Below are positions 1-14,930 of a stretch of 64,000 nt of DNA, one piece after another (position 1 is the stretch's first letter; every line of letters begins with the position of its first letter). The notes beneath the pieces were generated by a model, which was not told the origin of the DNA, made no database searches, and saw nothing but the letters and a program-made list of their open reading frames with translations. The position numbers were made by a program, and so were the translations under genes. Source of the DNA: Cunninghamella blakesleeana (taxonomy: Eukaryota; Mucoromycota; Mucoromycetes; Mucorales; Cunninghamellaceae); assembly GCA_017871115.1 (NCBI GenBank), contig JAFCIZ010000002.1:62001-126000 (forward strand), written 5' to 3'.

Positions 1-3000
1 AAACTATAAATATAAAATTATATATATATATGTATACAATTGTTAGTTTTCTTTTATAAATCATTTAATACTTTTCAACATTTATATATCACCACTTACT
101 TCAAACCAATCATCCATTTCTTTATCAACATAACCAAGGTCATTAAGATATCTAAATCCTGTAGATGTAGATAAAAACCTAATATTAAAATGGCAATATT
201 AGTCATACATGTATCATTCTTTTTGTTATTATTATTAATATTATTATTTACCTTAATAATAATGGATTACCAACTTCACCTAAGTGACCAAGACTAGGGC
301 GACACTTGACTAATAATTCTAAATTGGCTTGTTTTTCGCAAGCTTCATCCAATAATTGTACTGCGATTTGAGCCACTTCTAAATGTGTATCGTAGATTTG
401 AGTGACTAAAAGACGGATAATCCAATCATTGTATTCGTTTTCTTCTGCCTGACGTCTCATAATGTTACCAAGTTGCTGTGTTGCAAAAATTCTAATAGGA
501 TTATAACCTGAAGTCATGATTTTGGATAATAATACACGAGGATGCCCATCTAAAGTGTAATCCATGTTTGTAATTAAGGCCACTTTAATATCATCACGAT
601 TGCGAAGTTCAGATAATTGATAAAAGGAACTAAATAATTTGAATTTTTCCATGATTCGTACACCTTCTTTATGTTTTGTAAAAACGCCCAATAGAGTAAA
701 ATAACCTCCACTTAGAGTATTGCTCATTCTTTCTTTTGAAAAGATAGGTTCTGCCATTTCTGAATTTCCATCGCGAATGTTTTTTAAAGGATCCAATTCA
801 TTCAATGCTGCTGCTACTTCATCTAGTAATTTGTTCTCTTCCAAATATTTCACCCCATCCAAATTATTTAATAAAGTGGATAATAAAACGCATCCCGTTT
901 TCACATATCGTATGATGTTAGCTTTGGTACAGTTGATATCAGAGAATTGATGTTTAAAAGGTCGATAAAAGGCTAATAGTCGCTTGATAAACTTTTTTCC
1001 ACGCATTGCTTCATCTAATCGTTTTGGATTTAAAAGAGGTCCTTGTAACAATTCAATTATATTATCCCAGCTCCATTTTGTATAATCTTTTGTGCTCAGT
1101 ACTTGAGAATCCAACAATAGTTGTCTGAAATGAACATCATCAATAGCATAGCCCATTTTTATTTTCACTTCATGCACTTTTTCTTGAGATGTAGCGGCCG
1201 TCATCATCATTGGTACGCTTTCCCCTGATCTTCTTGCAGAACCTGTATCTACCAATAAATTTCCATTGATGCCAGATAGATTATGGTAACGTGCTCTTGA
1301 GCGAGTCAACCGATCAATATGTGCTAGCGCTGCTGTTGCGTTGTGTCTTACCAATTCATCATCAAAATTTGAAGCCAAAGCAAATAGTTTAGGTAAAGAT
1401 TGAACTTGGATTCCCATCAATATAGGAAGTAGTCGTGTTGATAAATGTAGAATCTCCCCAATTAATAAAGTAGCCTTCCGAGATATATAAACGTCATCAC
1501 ATTTCACCATATCAATTAATGCCATTAAAATATCCGATTCAATAAATATAATTAAAATAATACTAAGGTGTTGATCCATCATTTTTAATCTTTCAGAATT
1601 ACTTGCGGTTGTTCTTCCATTTGTTAGTAATCCATCCATCGTTGCATTAGCAATAGCTGAATTCGCAGATTGTTTTGATGTTTTACCACTTGTTGCTGAT
1701 GTCGTCATATCACCAATCAAACCAATTCCTGCACCAAGTGATGAGCTGAGCCCATTACGAATATTGTTTGTTTTAGAAATTAAATTGTCTTGTGGAGATA
1801 ATGTTATTGTATGCTGACGACCAGTTAAAAAATTGTTGTGATCCTTTGGTAACTTGACCTTAAAAATATCAAAAAACATATCTAAGACCATTTTCTTTAT
1901 GAAAAATAAAATAAAATAGATAATCAATAACAAGTATTATATACCTATATGAGCGAGAGAAATAAAACAATATAAACAATCTCTTTGTTTTAATATGAAT
2001 AGATACCTTTGTTTCATCAATGGGGGTTCTTAATGCTTGAACAATAGACCTTGCGGCTCGCATGTTATTTGCACACATATATAATACACCTGCCCAACTT
2101 TTTAATAATAAAGTAACCACTTTTGCACTATTTTTTAATCTTTCTTCGTAATTTGCACTTTTACTTGATTCTGTAAACGGAGATATGATTGTTTCTAATT
2201 CTACACCAGGTCGTAAATAGGATCGTCTTTCAGGAGTATCCAATATATATATCAAAGCATAAGATAAAACTTCAGTCATATTAAAGTGCCCATCTAATAA
2301 TGCTTGCATAATTACACGTATTCCACCCGATCTTACTGTCAACCCAATGTCAAGAATAGCTAAATTCCATTTATAATATATGTAAATAAAATAAAAAATT
2401 AGTATATATTTTAATAAAAACTTTTTTATATTTTCATACTACTATATTATGTATTTATTTGTATATATATTAGTGTTCACTTGTTACCTAGTTCTGCTAT
2501 TGTTTCTAAACATATATTTCTTAATCGACAATCTGTTTGTTCTGCTATTGCAACTACCGCCCTTACAATACTTTGAGACATGTATGATACACCATTATAT
2601 TGAAGAAAAGACCGAATTAATTTCAAAGTTTGCTCACGCTCAGCTTCATGATTTTCGTGATCTCTAGACATAGCCCTATTGATGAAAATAAGTACATGTA
2701 ATAATATAATGATATATCAATATAAGTCTCTCTTATATTATTTATTTTTTAATAAAAGTATATATTTAAGATTTACCTGACTATAAATATATCCATTTGC
2801 ATCTGCATCATTAATTCAACATCACTCTGATCATCCACCAAATGTCTCAAAGCACGTAAGCCAAGCACTCTTATTTCGCGGTTAGGACTTGCAATGCATA
2901 AACGTAAGCTATAAATAAAGAAATAAGTACACATTTATCAATTTAGTATCATTTCCATTTTCAATTTTTTATATCTATAATATACAGTTTTTTTTTATTT

Positions 3001-4110
3001 GTAAAAAAATACTTACTGAGCTATCATTTTTTTCTTTGGATAATACATGTCAATATCAGCCGTATTCTTTAATATTCTTACAAGGGTATTTAGTTTATCT
3101 ATTTTTGATTCTTTTATTGAAGTGACATCTTGGGCCGAAGTGGATATATTTCCATTCAGTATTTTTGATAACGGTATATTCATGGTATTGTTTGTTGAGG
3201 TTGATCCAGTTGTTTCTAACATAATTTTCCATTCATCAATAGTTAACTGCTCCATGATATGATGTAAACGTTTCCCTAAGGGCCAAGCATCTTTTTATAG
3301 TTATGTATATATATATATAATATAATATAATATAGTATAATATCCATTTAATAAAAATTGGTTTTTAGTATATATGTATATATGTATATTGCTGTTTTTG
3401 CTTTACCGTCATCAGGAAAAGAAGTGCTTTCTTGTTTGTTCTTTCCTTTTGAAGGGTTGTGTGTTATTTGCTTTCCACGTTGTTGTTGCTTAAGTGTATT
3501 AGAAGATATAGATCCAGGAAATGCCGAGTTATATGTGTAATTGTATTGTCTTAATTTAAAATTAACTTCGAAACAATCTCTACCTAAAAAGTGTATAAAA
3601 AAATAAAAATTATTATTATTATTCGTATTATTATTTTTATTATTATTTTTATTATTATTATACATTATTTATTATATATGTATTACCTGCCATCATACGT
3701 AGCTGCTCAATATTTTTAACAAGCGTATCTATTTTATTATTATAATCCTCTAGTTCTGTTTCCAAATCTTTTGTTCTTTTTTTGTCTTTAATATATGCTT
3801 CTAATAATTTCTCTACCCCATCTTTCATTCTTTTCTCTCGTTCTAGTTGTACTAACCATTCATCTAACTAAATAATATTATTTTTCTAATTAACTGGATG
3901 GAAATCTTCTATTTTATTTTATCCCGTTTCGTTCTATTTTATTTTTATCCTTACTTTATTTAATTCTTCAGTAGTTACTTTAGCTGGAGGTGGAGGAGGA
4001 GGTGGGGGAGGAGGAGGTGGTGGAACTGAATTATTTATAGACGTTAATGTAGAATGCTCCTCTAGATTATTTTGTGTTAAAGAGGGTATACGTGATTCTG
4101 TTAGTGACAT
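1..4110 (-). CDS. TSC11: RICTOR/Tsc11-like TORC2 scaffold subunit (partial, continues past the left edge)
   Basis: Exons in coding order: 4110-3955, 3867-3687, 3583-3407, 3275-3017, 2908-2777, 2675-2488, 2359-2007, 1894-252, 178-100. All junctions keep phase and give about 1056 visible residues. The N-terminus carries 13 consecutive prolines (about residues 31-43), then an HR1-like coiled coil (LDEWLVQLEREKR...). Next comes an armadillo-type helical region with RICTOR hallmarks such as IVRAMSRDHENHEAEREQ, KMVLDMFFDIFKVKLP, and RPSLGHLGEVGNPLLLRFLS near the visible end. RICTOR is the defining subunit of TORC2, which phosphorylates AGC kinases and controls actin and membrane growth (family knowledge). 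The C-terminal part lies outside the window. The start is the first ATG of exon 1; an AAATAAATAAATAAAT stretch lies just upstream on the coding strand's 5' side. Confidence 0.88.
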
Positions 4111-5234
4111 AAAATAAAATAATAAATAAATAAATAAATATGGTTGTATAAATTAACTCCAGGAAAAGTTTAAGGACAAGAAAAAAAAAGAAGAAAAAAA
4201 GGAAGGAGCCAAAAATATAAAAGAGTGCGGCATTTTAAATTTTAAATTTTAAATTTTTTTGGTGTTTTGAAACTATAATTGGAGTTGGTAGATTTTTTTT
4301 ACAGCATTAACAGTTTTTCTTTTTTTGTAAATAAACAAGTCGCTTCCTTTTCTTTGTTTCGAGAAAGCAAATATATTATAATTTTAAAAAAACTAATTTA
4401 TTATTTTTACAAAAAATATGTTTGAAAAAAAATCAAGTAAAATAAATATAATATAGAATTATACTACAAATATCTATACATTGTGCAACCAAGCTTTGAT
4501 AATTTTACCATATAATCAGCTTGTATTCATGATCATTGTATTGTATGAAACTCGATTATGTACAGAGAATGTTAGTTCTATGTACCTACTGAATTTTCAT
4601 ATCAATTTGCATACAATTTTTGAATATAGATGGATTTATTGGCTTGAATGTTTATCTATTAATTCACCAAACTTCAAGATCGTCTTATAAAAAATAGCAT
4701 ATATAGAGAGAAAGATAATGTTATAATCCTATTACATTTTTGAGTCAACTGGTTTATTATCTATGAAAATATATTGGTATTTAATTTAACTATTAATCTT
4801 AAATTGAATATATATTCATAATTTTCGCATGAAAGCTAGTTTACATATAAAGAGCAGTTGTATTATATTTTTTTTAGAATTCTAAATCAATTAATCCGTT
4901 TTTGAAAGGGGGAGCTTAATATTTGAAAATTATTCTTTAAACATATCAGCAAACATTCAAAATCGCTATATGAAAAGTTAACTATGGTATATATAAATAT
5001 CACTTATTTCTGAAAACATTTTTTTATTTTTTTTGAGAAAATCGTGTTACTTTCTTTTAACAGTAAACTTTTTTTACAATGTAACTTATATATACAGGGA
5101 ATCATTACTTAATAAAGTGAATTAAGATTAATTTATTGTCATTATTATCATTATTATCATTTATTTTTTATATATATATAAAAAAAAAACACCAGATAAC
5201 GTAATAATATATAAAAAAAAAACAAAAAATCTTA
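4111..5234. other. Gene-free DNA upstream of the RICTOR-like gene and downstream of the PAB1 gene
   Basis: AT-rich with short T and A runs. A small open frame at 4481-4690 has no family features and I do not call it. The segment should hold the RICTOR-like promoter at the left end and the PAB1 3' region at the right end. It includes repeated TTTTAAA units around 4230-4256. Confidence 0.6.
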
Positions 5235-7887
<2,653 letters not shown>

Positions 7888-8156
7888 TTAACTTTGTAAT
7901 CTTCTTTGTTCTCGACGATTTATTGTATTTTGACGTTGTCTATTTACTAATTCTATTAATGATTTTCCATTTTGTGCTTTTGGATTTTCTCTTTCATTTA
8001 CAAAATATGCCAAGGCACCAACAGTAATGGAGAAGACTATATCACCTGATCTACATAAAAGAACCATTCATTAATGACTTATCACCATGTATTATATATT
8101 ATTTAGTCCTATCATATATTTTTATTTTACCTAGAAATGAGGTATTGGTATTTCAT
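7888..8156 (-). CDS. NCE101: NCE101-like small membrane protein
   Basis: A two-exon gene too short for ordinary ORF scans: exons 8156-8131 and 8050-7888, joined in phase, give 62 residues. The N-terminus MKYQYLISRSGDIVFSITVG matches the pattern of the fungal NCE101 family (YLISR..DP.FA..VG..AY...E...). It is followed by one hydrophobic segment (about residues 12-27), then ALAYFVNERENP and a basic tail (LIELVNRQRQNTINRREQ). In yeast Nce101 was linked to non-classical protein export, but its biochemical role is not established (family knowledge). The gene is transcribed divergently from the REI1-like gene, with 258 bp between the starts. The assignment rests on the YLISR and G.LAYF..E motifs, so identity is moderately certain; the exon structure is well supported. 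Confidence 0.72.
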
Positions 8157-8170
8157 TGTATTACAAGTAA

Positions 8171-8202
<32 letters not shown>

Positions 8203-8414
8203 CAGGATAAAACAAAAAGAATGAGAAAAAAGAATAGAAAAATGAAAAATGAAAAAAGGCATTGAAAATAAGCAAAGTGACCGAAATAATTCGTGACCGG
8301 GTATGAGTTATAAAAAAAAAAATGAAGCAAAAAATCTTTTTTTTTTAGCTTTTTTTCTCTTAACAGCTTTTTTTTTTTTTTTTTTTTTTACATTATTACT
8401 GATAATTAGATCTT
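8157..8414. promoter_or_regulatory. Divergent promoter region between NCE101-like and REI1-like genes
   Basis: Only 258 bp separate two opposite start codons, so both promoters must lie here or within transcribed leaders. It contains a TA repeat (about 8169-8198), purine-rich DNA and long T tracts (about 8336-8390) just before the REI1-like ATG. Such poly(dA:dT) tracts are expected to exclude nucleosomes. This is inferred from position, not from a recognised factor site. Confidence 0.5.
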
Positions 8415-10080
8415 ATGGCTGATAACAATCCCACCAATCCAACTCTTTTTACATGTATATCATGCCATGTAGCTTTCGAAACAGCAGAAGCACAAAGATT
8501 ACATTATAGATCAGACTGGCATAGATATAATTTAAGACGTAAGGTTGCAGATCTACCACCTGTAACTAAGGAGCAATTCCAACAAAAAGATCAAGGTAAT
8601 ATTAAATAAATATATATATAAATGATATTTTGCGATATAAATTTATTTTGACAATTTTTTTTTGTATTTTCATTGATATTTATTTTTTTATTCTTGAATA
8701 TGTCATATTTTTAGCTCAAAGAGAATCCAAAGAAAAAGCAATAGAAACTACGGAGTTTAAAGGTTACTGCGACGCTTGTAGGTAAGTAGGATAATAAAGG
8801 AAAAGCTAAAAATAATGATAATATGACAAAGGAAGAGATAATAATAATAATAATAATATATTAATACTATTTTTATTAATTATAATTATATTGTTCATTA
8901 GAAAATCATTTGCTTCAGAAAATCAATATAAGAACCATGTGCAATCTAAAAAGCATAAAGAAAATCAAATCAAATATGAATCTAAACCAAAGAAGCAACA
9001 ACAAGATGACAGCAATGAAAACAAAGATACTTTAAAAAAGGAGCAACAATTGGATATGACGTTTACTGAAGAAACTACAGAAGAAGAAATCATGTCAAAA
9101 ATTGATGCTAAAATTAAAGCTGCCCCTAAATTAAATGAAACTGACTGTTTATTTTGTTCGCACACCTCTGCTACTTTTGAGGAAAATATGGATCATATGA
9201 CTTTCACCCACAGTTTTTTTATACCCGATATTGAATTCTTGGTCGATTTACGTGGTTTGATTCATTACCTCGGTGAAAAAATTACAGTTGGTAACGTTTG
9301 TCTTTATTGCAACTCAAAAAGTCGTAGTTTTTATTCTATGGATGCTGTCCGTAAACATATGGTAAATTATACTCGTATATATATATAAGATAAAATATAT
9401 TTATTTATATGGAATAGCAGTATCATGTTGAATTATATATATACTTATGTTTATATTTATATTTATAGGTTGATAAAGGGCATTGTAAAATAGCTTACGA
9501 AGAAGATGATGATGCTGCTGAATTGGTCGATTTTTATGATTTCTCATCTTCTTATCCTGAACCTAAAGATGGTGAAGAAGTTGATGTAGATGCTGAACTT
9601 GGTGAATTAACAAACTCTCTTCGTTTAGCTGATGATGAATTATCTTTAGTATTACCTTCTGGTGCTGTTATTGGTAATCGACATTTGAAACGTTATTATG
9701 ATCAACGATTAAAACCTGAAGAGGTAAGTTTTTTTTTTTATCTTTACCTTTTTTTTTAAAAAAAAAGTAAAAGACAAGTGTACAAAACGGTGATGACGAT
9801 AAAAACTAATATATACATATATTATAAAAATACATTATAGACTCGTGATTCTGTTTTAATCAACCGTTTAATTGGACATTATTCAGACTCTGATGTATTT
9901 GAATCGTTACGCTCATTACACTCAAATAGTCATCAACGCCGTATGATCACTAATGGAAAACAAGGATTAATTAAATCAACTGAAGCATTTAAAGAAAAAC
10001 GAGTACATCAACAATATAAAACACGCGTGGGTTTACAAGCAAACAAATTACAAAAGTATTATCGAGAACAAATCATATAA
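8415..10080 (+). CDS. REI1: REI1/ZNF622-like cytoplasmic 60S ribosome biogenesis zinc-finger protein
   Basis: Exons 8415-8595, 8715-8781, 8902-9361, 9469-9723, 9841-10080; 400 residues, in phase. Four C2H2 zinc fingers of the Rei1/Jjj1 type are visible. The first is FTCISCHVAFETAEAQRLHY..DWH at the N-terminus; the second is GYCDACRKSFASENQYKNHV..KKH. The third (CLFCSHTSATFEENMDHM) and fourth (CLYCNSKSRSFYSMDAVRKH) sit mid-protein and are followed by an acidic segment. The C-terminus contains GNRHLKRYYDQRLKPEE and a basic tail with KLQKYYREQ. Rei1-type proteins act late in cytoplasmic 60S maturation, helping release Arx1/Alb1 and probing the exit tunnel with the C-terminal tail (family knowledge). 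The ATG is preceded by a long T tract and has the expected N-terminal finger right after it. Confidence 0.95.
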
Positions 10081-10579
10081 ATTACTATACTTCTTCATTT
10101 TCATTTCTATTTTTACTGGCATGTTATATTAATTATCCATATTGATTCACCTTTTTTTATATTTTATTTTATTCTACTCTTATTTTTATTTTTACAACTA
10201 TCATTATTATTATCCATTCATTAAAAATAATACATGTGTATTTTATACTTGCAATATATGCTTTCATGTGAATAAATACATCTTTTCTTTTAATATATGA
10301 TCAGGATAATAAATTTTTTATTTCATTTTTCAGTTATAATCTATACTTTTTGAAGTACAAAATTCATTTAACTGGAATTTTTTTTAAAAAAAAAATTGTA
10401 CACTATTTGTTTAATAAGTCTCATGTGCTCTAATATTATTAATATATTTTACTTTTATATACATAATTTACACATTTAGAAAAATATATGATCGTCTGAG
10501 AAATATGGTTTAAATAGAAAAAACATACAGTTTTGGAAGTTTTTTTCATTTTAACGGGTTTCATTACTATTCCCGGATG

Positions 10580-10598
10580 TTTTTTTTAAAAAAAAAAA
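10580..10598. repeat. T(n)A(n) element (T8A11)
   Basis: A T run followed directly by an A run. This is one of many such junctions in the window; other clear cases end near 23102, 25563, 31285, 31712, 40469, 42978, 55221, 62810 and 63991. Confidence 0.85.
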
Positions 10599-11307
10599 GT
10601 TTAGACGTATAGATAAGATAAAAAAAGAAGCAATTTTTCCATTATTTTTAATTTTTTTTTTTTCTTATTATTTTAAACTATAAATACTTCTGAAAATGTC
10701 AATGTTTTCCTTTTCTGAAAGATTACTGTTACCATTATAAAATTAATAACAGTGAATAGAGATTGTATTAATTTATTAAAATACCGAAATTAACAAGCGA
10801 AATGAATAATTATATAGATAAGTATTATCTCTTTATCTATTGGTACCTTGGTATATATTATTGTAAAATAAGTTTATTAAATTAAAACGGTATAATATAG
10901 TATTCTATAATATATATATATATATATATATGTATAAATGAGTATAATACTATGTATATTAAAATAAGTAGTTAAAAAATATAGATATTTAGTATTTATA
11001 AAGTTGATAGGTACATGTTAAAAATAAAAGTAAAAATTCATGAATTGAAAGGTCGGTTACAATTATATATATAGAAATGGTATAATAAACAAAATAAATG
11101 GTGTCAGCACACAATTATTTTAACAAGTGAATATTCAAGAAGTTCATGATAAAAATAATAAAAAAGGAAAAAAAAAAATAGTTCTACTTTTGTATATATT
11201 TATTAAATTTTTAATAGTGGTACAAAACAATAAAAGTTAAACTTTGATTATTATTGCTAAATAAAGCGATTTTACAAAAAGATAAAAAAAAAAAAAAAAA
11301 AAAAGTG

Positions 11308-11315
11308 TATAAATA
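11308..11315 (+). promoter_or_regulatory. TATA box of aspartic protease 1
   Basis: TATAAATA lies 97 bp upstream of the start codon, just after an A tract of about 20. The paralogue at 16633 has the same octamer 96 bp upstream of its start, which supports a functional core promoter. Confidence 0.7.
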
Positions 11316-11404
11316 CGAATAACTTTTTTAACATCTTTCTTTTTTATTATTCATTTTTTATTATAATTATTATAAATAATTAAAAAATACAAACATATCT
11401 AATT

Positions 11405-12779
11405 ATGAAGTTATCTCTCTGTGCAAGTTTATTATTGGCTTCTGCAACTTTATTAAGTGCTGCTCCTACCCATGTCAGTCATATTCCTACTAAAGGTCAT
11501 ACTTTTGGTTTAACCAAAAATCCAAACTATAAACCTGATGCTTTACGTTCTTTGAATAAGGCTAAGGCTAAGTATGCCAAATATCTTGGTGTTGCTACTG
11601 CTGAATCCGTCGGTACTGTACCTATGACAGATTATGAAAATGATGTCGAATATTATGGTACCGTAACTGTAGGTACTCCTGGTCAAAAATTCAAGCTTGA
11701 TTTTGATACTGGTTCTTCTGATTTATGGTTTGGTAAGTCTGCATATATTTAAAAATTAAAAATTAATATTGGTTTTTTTAATTTTATTATTGACTGTTAA
11801 TTTTATATTTATCTCTTTTATTATTTTTATTTTTTAGCTTCTACCTTATGTTCCAGCTGTGGTTCTACTCAAACTAAGTATAATCCTAGCGCTTCTTCTA
11901 CATATAAAGCTGAAGGTAAAACTTGGTCTATTTCATATGGTGATGGATCAACTGCTAGTGGTATTACTGCTCTTGACACCGTTAATTTAGGTGGATTGAT
12001 CATTAAAGATCAACGTATTGAATTAGCCAAACAAGAATCTTCTTCTTTCCAATCTGACCCTGTTGATGGTTTACTTGGTTTAGCTTTCAATAGGTAATTG
12101 GTTTATATAAATATATATTTTCATTTTTCATTTTAATGTGTTTATTATTCTATATTTATTAATATAATATTTACGTATATATAATATAAATAGTATTGCT
12201 ACTGTTGCTGGCACAAAGACTCCAGTAGATAATCTCATTAGTCAAGGATTAATTTCTCAACCTATCTTTGGTGTTTATCTTGGAAAAGCATCTCAATCTG
12301 GAGGAGGTGAATATGTCTTTGGGGGTTACAATGCTAACCATGTTGCTAGTTCCTTCACTACCGTTCCTGTTGATAATTCTGAAGGTTTTTGGACTATTGA
12401 TGTCGATGGTTTTTCAGTTAATAGTGGATCTACTACTACACCATTCAAAGGTATTGTTGACACCGGAACTACCTTATTGGTTTTAGCTGACCCTATCGCT
12501 GCCAAGATTGCATCCTCTCTTGGTGGTAGATTGACAAATCAAGGTCTTTATTCCATCTCCTGCTCCAATACTAAAACTTTGAGCTTCACTATTGGTGGTA
12601 CAAAATTCACTATTCCTGCAGCTGACTTGATCTTTGCCCAACAAGGTAGTACTTGTTATTCTGCTGTTGCTCCATCTGGAAGTACCGATTTCTCTATCTT
12701 GGGTGATACTTTCCTTAAGAATGTTTACACTGTCTTTAATCAACAAGTTCCTGAAGTTCAATTTGCCAAAGTCAAATAA
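11405..12779 (+). CDS. Secreted aspartic protease 1 (rhizopuspepsin-like, peptidase A1)
   Basis: Exons 11405-11732, 11838-12093, 12194-12779; 389 residues. A signal peptide (MKLSLCASLLLASATLLSAA) is followed by a basic propeptide with KNPNYKPD and KAKAKYAKYLG. The first catalytic motif is [11 protein letters not shown] (Asp about residue 101); the flap motif is SYGDGS and the second catalytic motif is VDTGTTLLVL. Two cysteine pairs are visible: LCSSCG after the first active site, and one in the C-terminal lobe around SISCSN and STCYS. Like rhizopuspepsin it should be an extracellular acid endopeptidase activated by loss of its propeptide (family knowledge). The introns interrupt the DLWF|AST and FNS|IAT codons, and these positions are shared with both paralogues. 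A TATAAATA box lies 97 bp upstream. Confidence 0.96.
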
Positions 12780-14882
12780 GCCTACTCTCTGATGTACCTA
12801 TATTTTTAATAATATAGTTATTTTTGTACTTTTAGTCATTATGTACTTTTATTCTTTATTTTCTTTACTATTTATTATTTTTATTTTTTATATTTATTCT
12901 AAAATAAATAGCTTACTCTTTATATAAAATGTTTTTTTTTTTTCTTTTGCAACGCAATTCATGCATTTGCTTATAGCATTTTATTGCTGTTTTTGTTGAG
13001 TAATCTTGTGTATTTATATAATAGTTTGTATACGTAGTTGGATTGATATATGTTATTTAGTTTTATAGAGTATTCCCTTGCGTAAGAAAAAAATAAAATA
13101 AAATAAAATTTATACTATTATTACAAATAAAATATATTAATTTTTAGTGTAACAAAAAAAAAGCTGTTTATTTAATTTATAGTATAGTATATTTTAGATA
13201 GCTTGCTTTTTTTTACTGTTGATCAAAAGATTGATATTAAATGATATTAATACAGAGAAAACTAAAATGCTAAAGCATTTTTAATAGTAGCTTTCATCAA
13301 ATCATTATATATTAAAAAAAAAGTGAACAAAGAGGTTATTTTTGAAAAGAAGACTGGAATTTAAAATAAACTACGCCGTTTTAAATTTTTTCAATCTGTA
13401 CTTTCCTCTTTATAAAATGAATATCAGCTGTATCATTAATATTTTAACCTCAATTGAGCAAAGACAAAAAATTATTAAAAAATGTAATGGAACAAAGAAA
13501 ACGACAAATTTTGAAAACTCTTAAATTATTTCATATGGAGCTTGCTATGTATAATTGTATTTCTTTACCTGAAGAACTACATATCTTTTCTACATTTGAA
13601 AGGTCCCTTTTTTTTAAAAATATATAAATAAAAAAAAAACTCTTTTTTGTCGTTTAATCAACTAATATTTATTGGACAAAGATTAAATTTTCCATAGTGG
13701 ATGGCTAAAAAATGGAAGGATTAGGGGATGTTATTTTAGATTAATTACTCTTTGAAATATTTCATGCTTCTATATATATCAATAATCAAACAAGCTAGAG
13801 TCATTGAGGTTGTTGAAAAAAACCATCATTTTACTTTCATAAGAAACCTATAATATTACAATAAAAAGAGAAATATACATTTTAATTATTATTTAAAACA
13901 ATATAGAGTATCAATAAGTTACCGTTCTTTTGTTTAATTTGACTCTTGATAAAATTATTGATCGCGTAAAAATAAAAAGGTATTTTAAGTACTGAAACCA
14001 ATCTATCTAATTTTCCATAATAGCTATTTCATACTTTTTTTTTAGTCATTTGATAGTTGGTACTACCTTCTAGCTGTTTAAGAGTTGATTTTTGGTTAAT
14101 TTGCAACTTTAGTAATTTTATTTTTTCTTTAATCCATCTTTTTATTACTTGTTGTTGCTAAGTTGGTTTTGTTTATACTAGTTGTTACAATATAATTTAT
14201 TTTTAAAATCATATTCAATTAACTACCTCCATTTAATTGGGTATGTTTATGTATAATAAAATAAAATATATAGTTTGATTTTTTGGAAGTAGTACAGTAT
14301 TTTTTTTATTGTATTATAAAGTAAATTAGGTTTTTCTCTACTATTCTTGCTCATGTTTAAGGCATATAAATATTAATTCAGTTGTCTATATCAACCAATA
14401 TCAAGAAATTTATTTTTTCTTTTAATAAAGTGATTGCATACAAGCTGCATTTGAGTTTGATTTTTTTGACGTGCTGCTTCTAAAGTTTATATATATTTTC
14501 AGTTTATTTTTAAAAATTGTTAACTATTCTTTATAGTCATATTGGTTATAATAAAGTCAATGAAAAAAAAAGCCAATAAGTTTGTTGAGTAAAAAAGAAA
14601 AGATATCTAAACAAGAAAGAGTAATGGTGGATTATTTTTAAGATAGTAAAATAAGTTGGAGAGAATAAAAAAAGGGAAAAGAAGCAAGATTTAAAATTTT
14701 ATAAAAAATAATACGCTATTCTAAAAAAAAAAAGCTTTCAAAAATGAATAAATCTTATCTACGATATAGCCCTACGTATACTTGTTAATGAATATATATT
14801 TATATATCTATACATATCAAATATGATTATATAGTAAAAATTATGACATTTGAAACTAAAAATAAAAGGAATTAATCGTGAT

Positions 14883-14894
14883 CACACACACACA

Positions 14895-14927
<33 letters not shown>
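14883..14927. repeat. Compound CA/TA microsatellite
   Basis: A short run of CA repeats passes into a run of TA repeats. It is one of many TA repeats in introns and spacers of this window. Confidence 0.8.

Positions 14928-14930
<3 letters not shown>

Larger units (their letters stand above)
10081..11404. other. Gene-free DNA upstream of aspartic protease 1
   Basis: AT-rich, no coding signal. It includes two T(n)A(n) elements (about 10377-10396 and 10580-10598), a TA repeat at about 10910-10930 and an A tract at about 11284-11304. The TATA box of the protease lies at its right end. Confidence 0.6.

Noticed and set aside
1..4110. Formin identity for the first gene, because of the polyproline stretch
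   Set aside because: No FH2 domain motifs are visible; the armadillo-type region carries RICTOR-specific sequences.
13264..13281. Perfect short hairpin (8-bp stem, 2-nt loop) in the spacer after protease 1
   Set aside because: Such short AT-rich inverted repeats are expected by chance here and a 2-nt loop is too tight.
13342..13524. 60-residue open frame in the long protease spacer
   Set aside because: No homology pattern, no splice continuation, and codon composition like non-coding AT-rich DNA.
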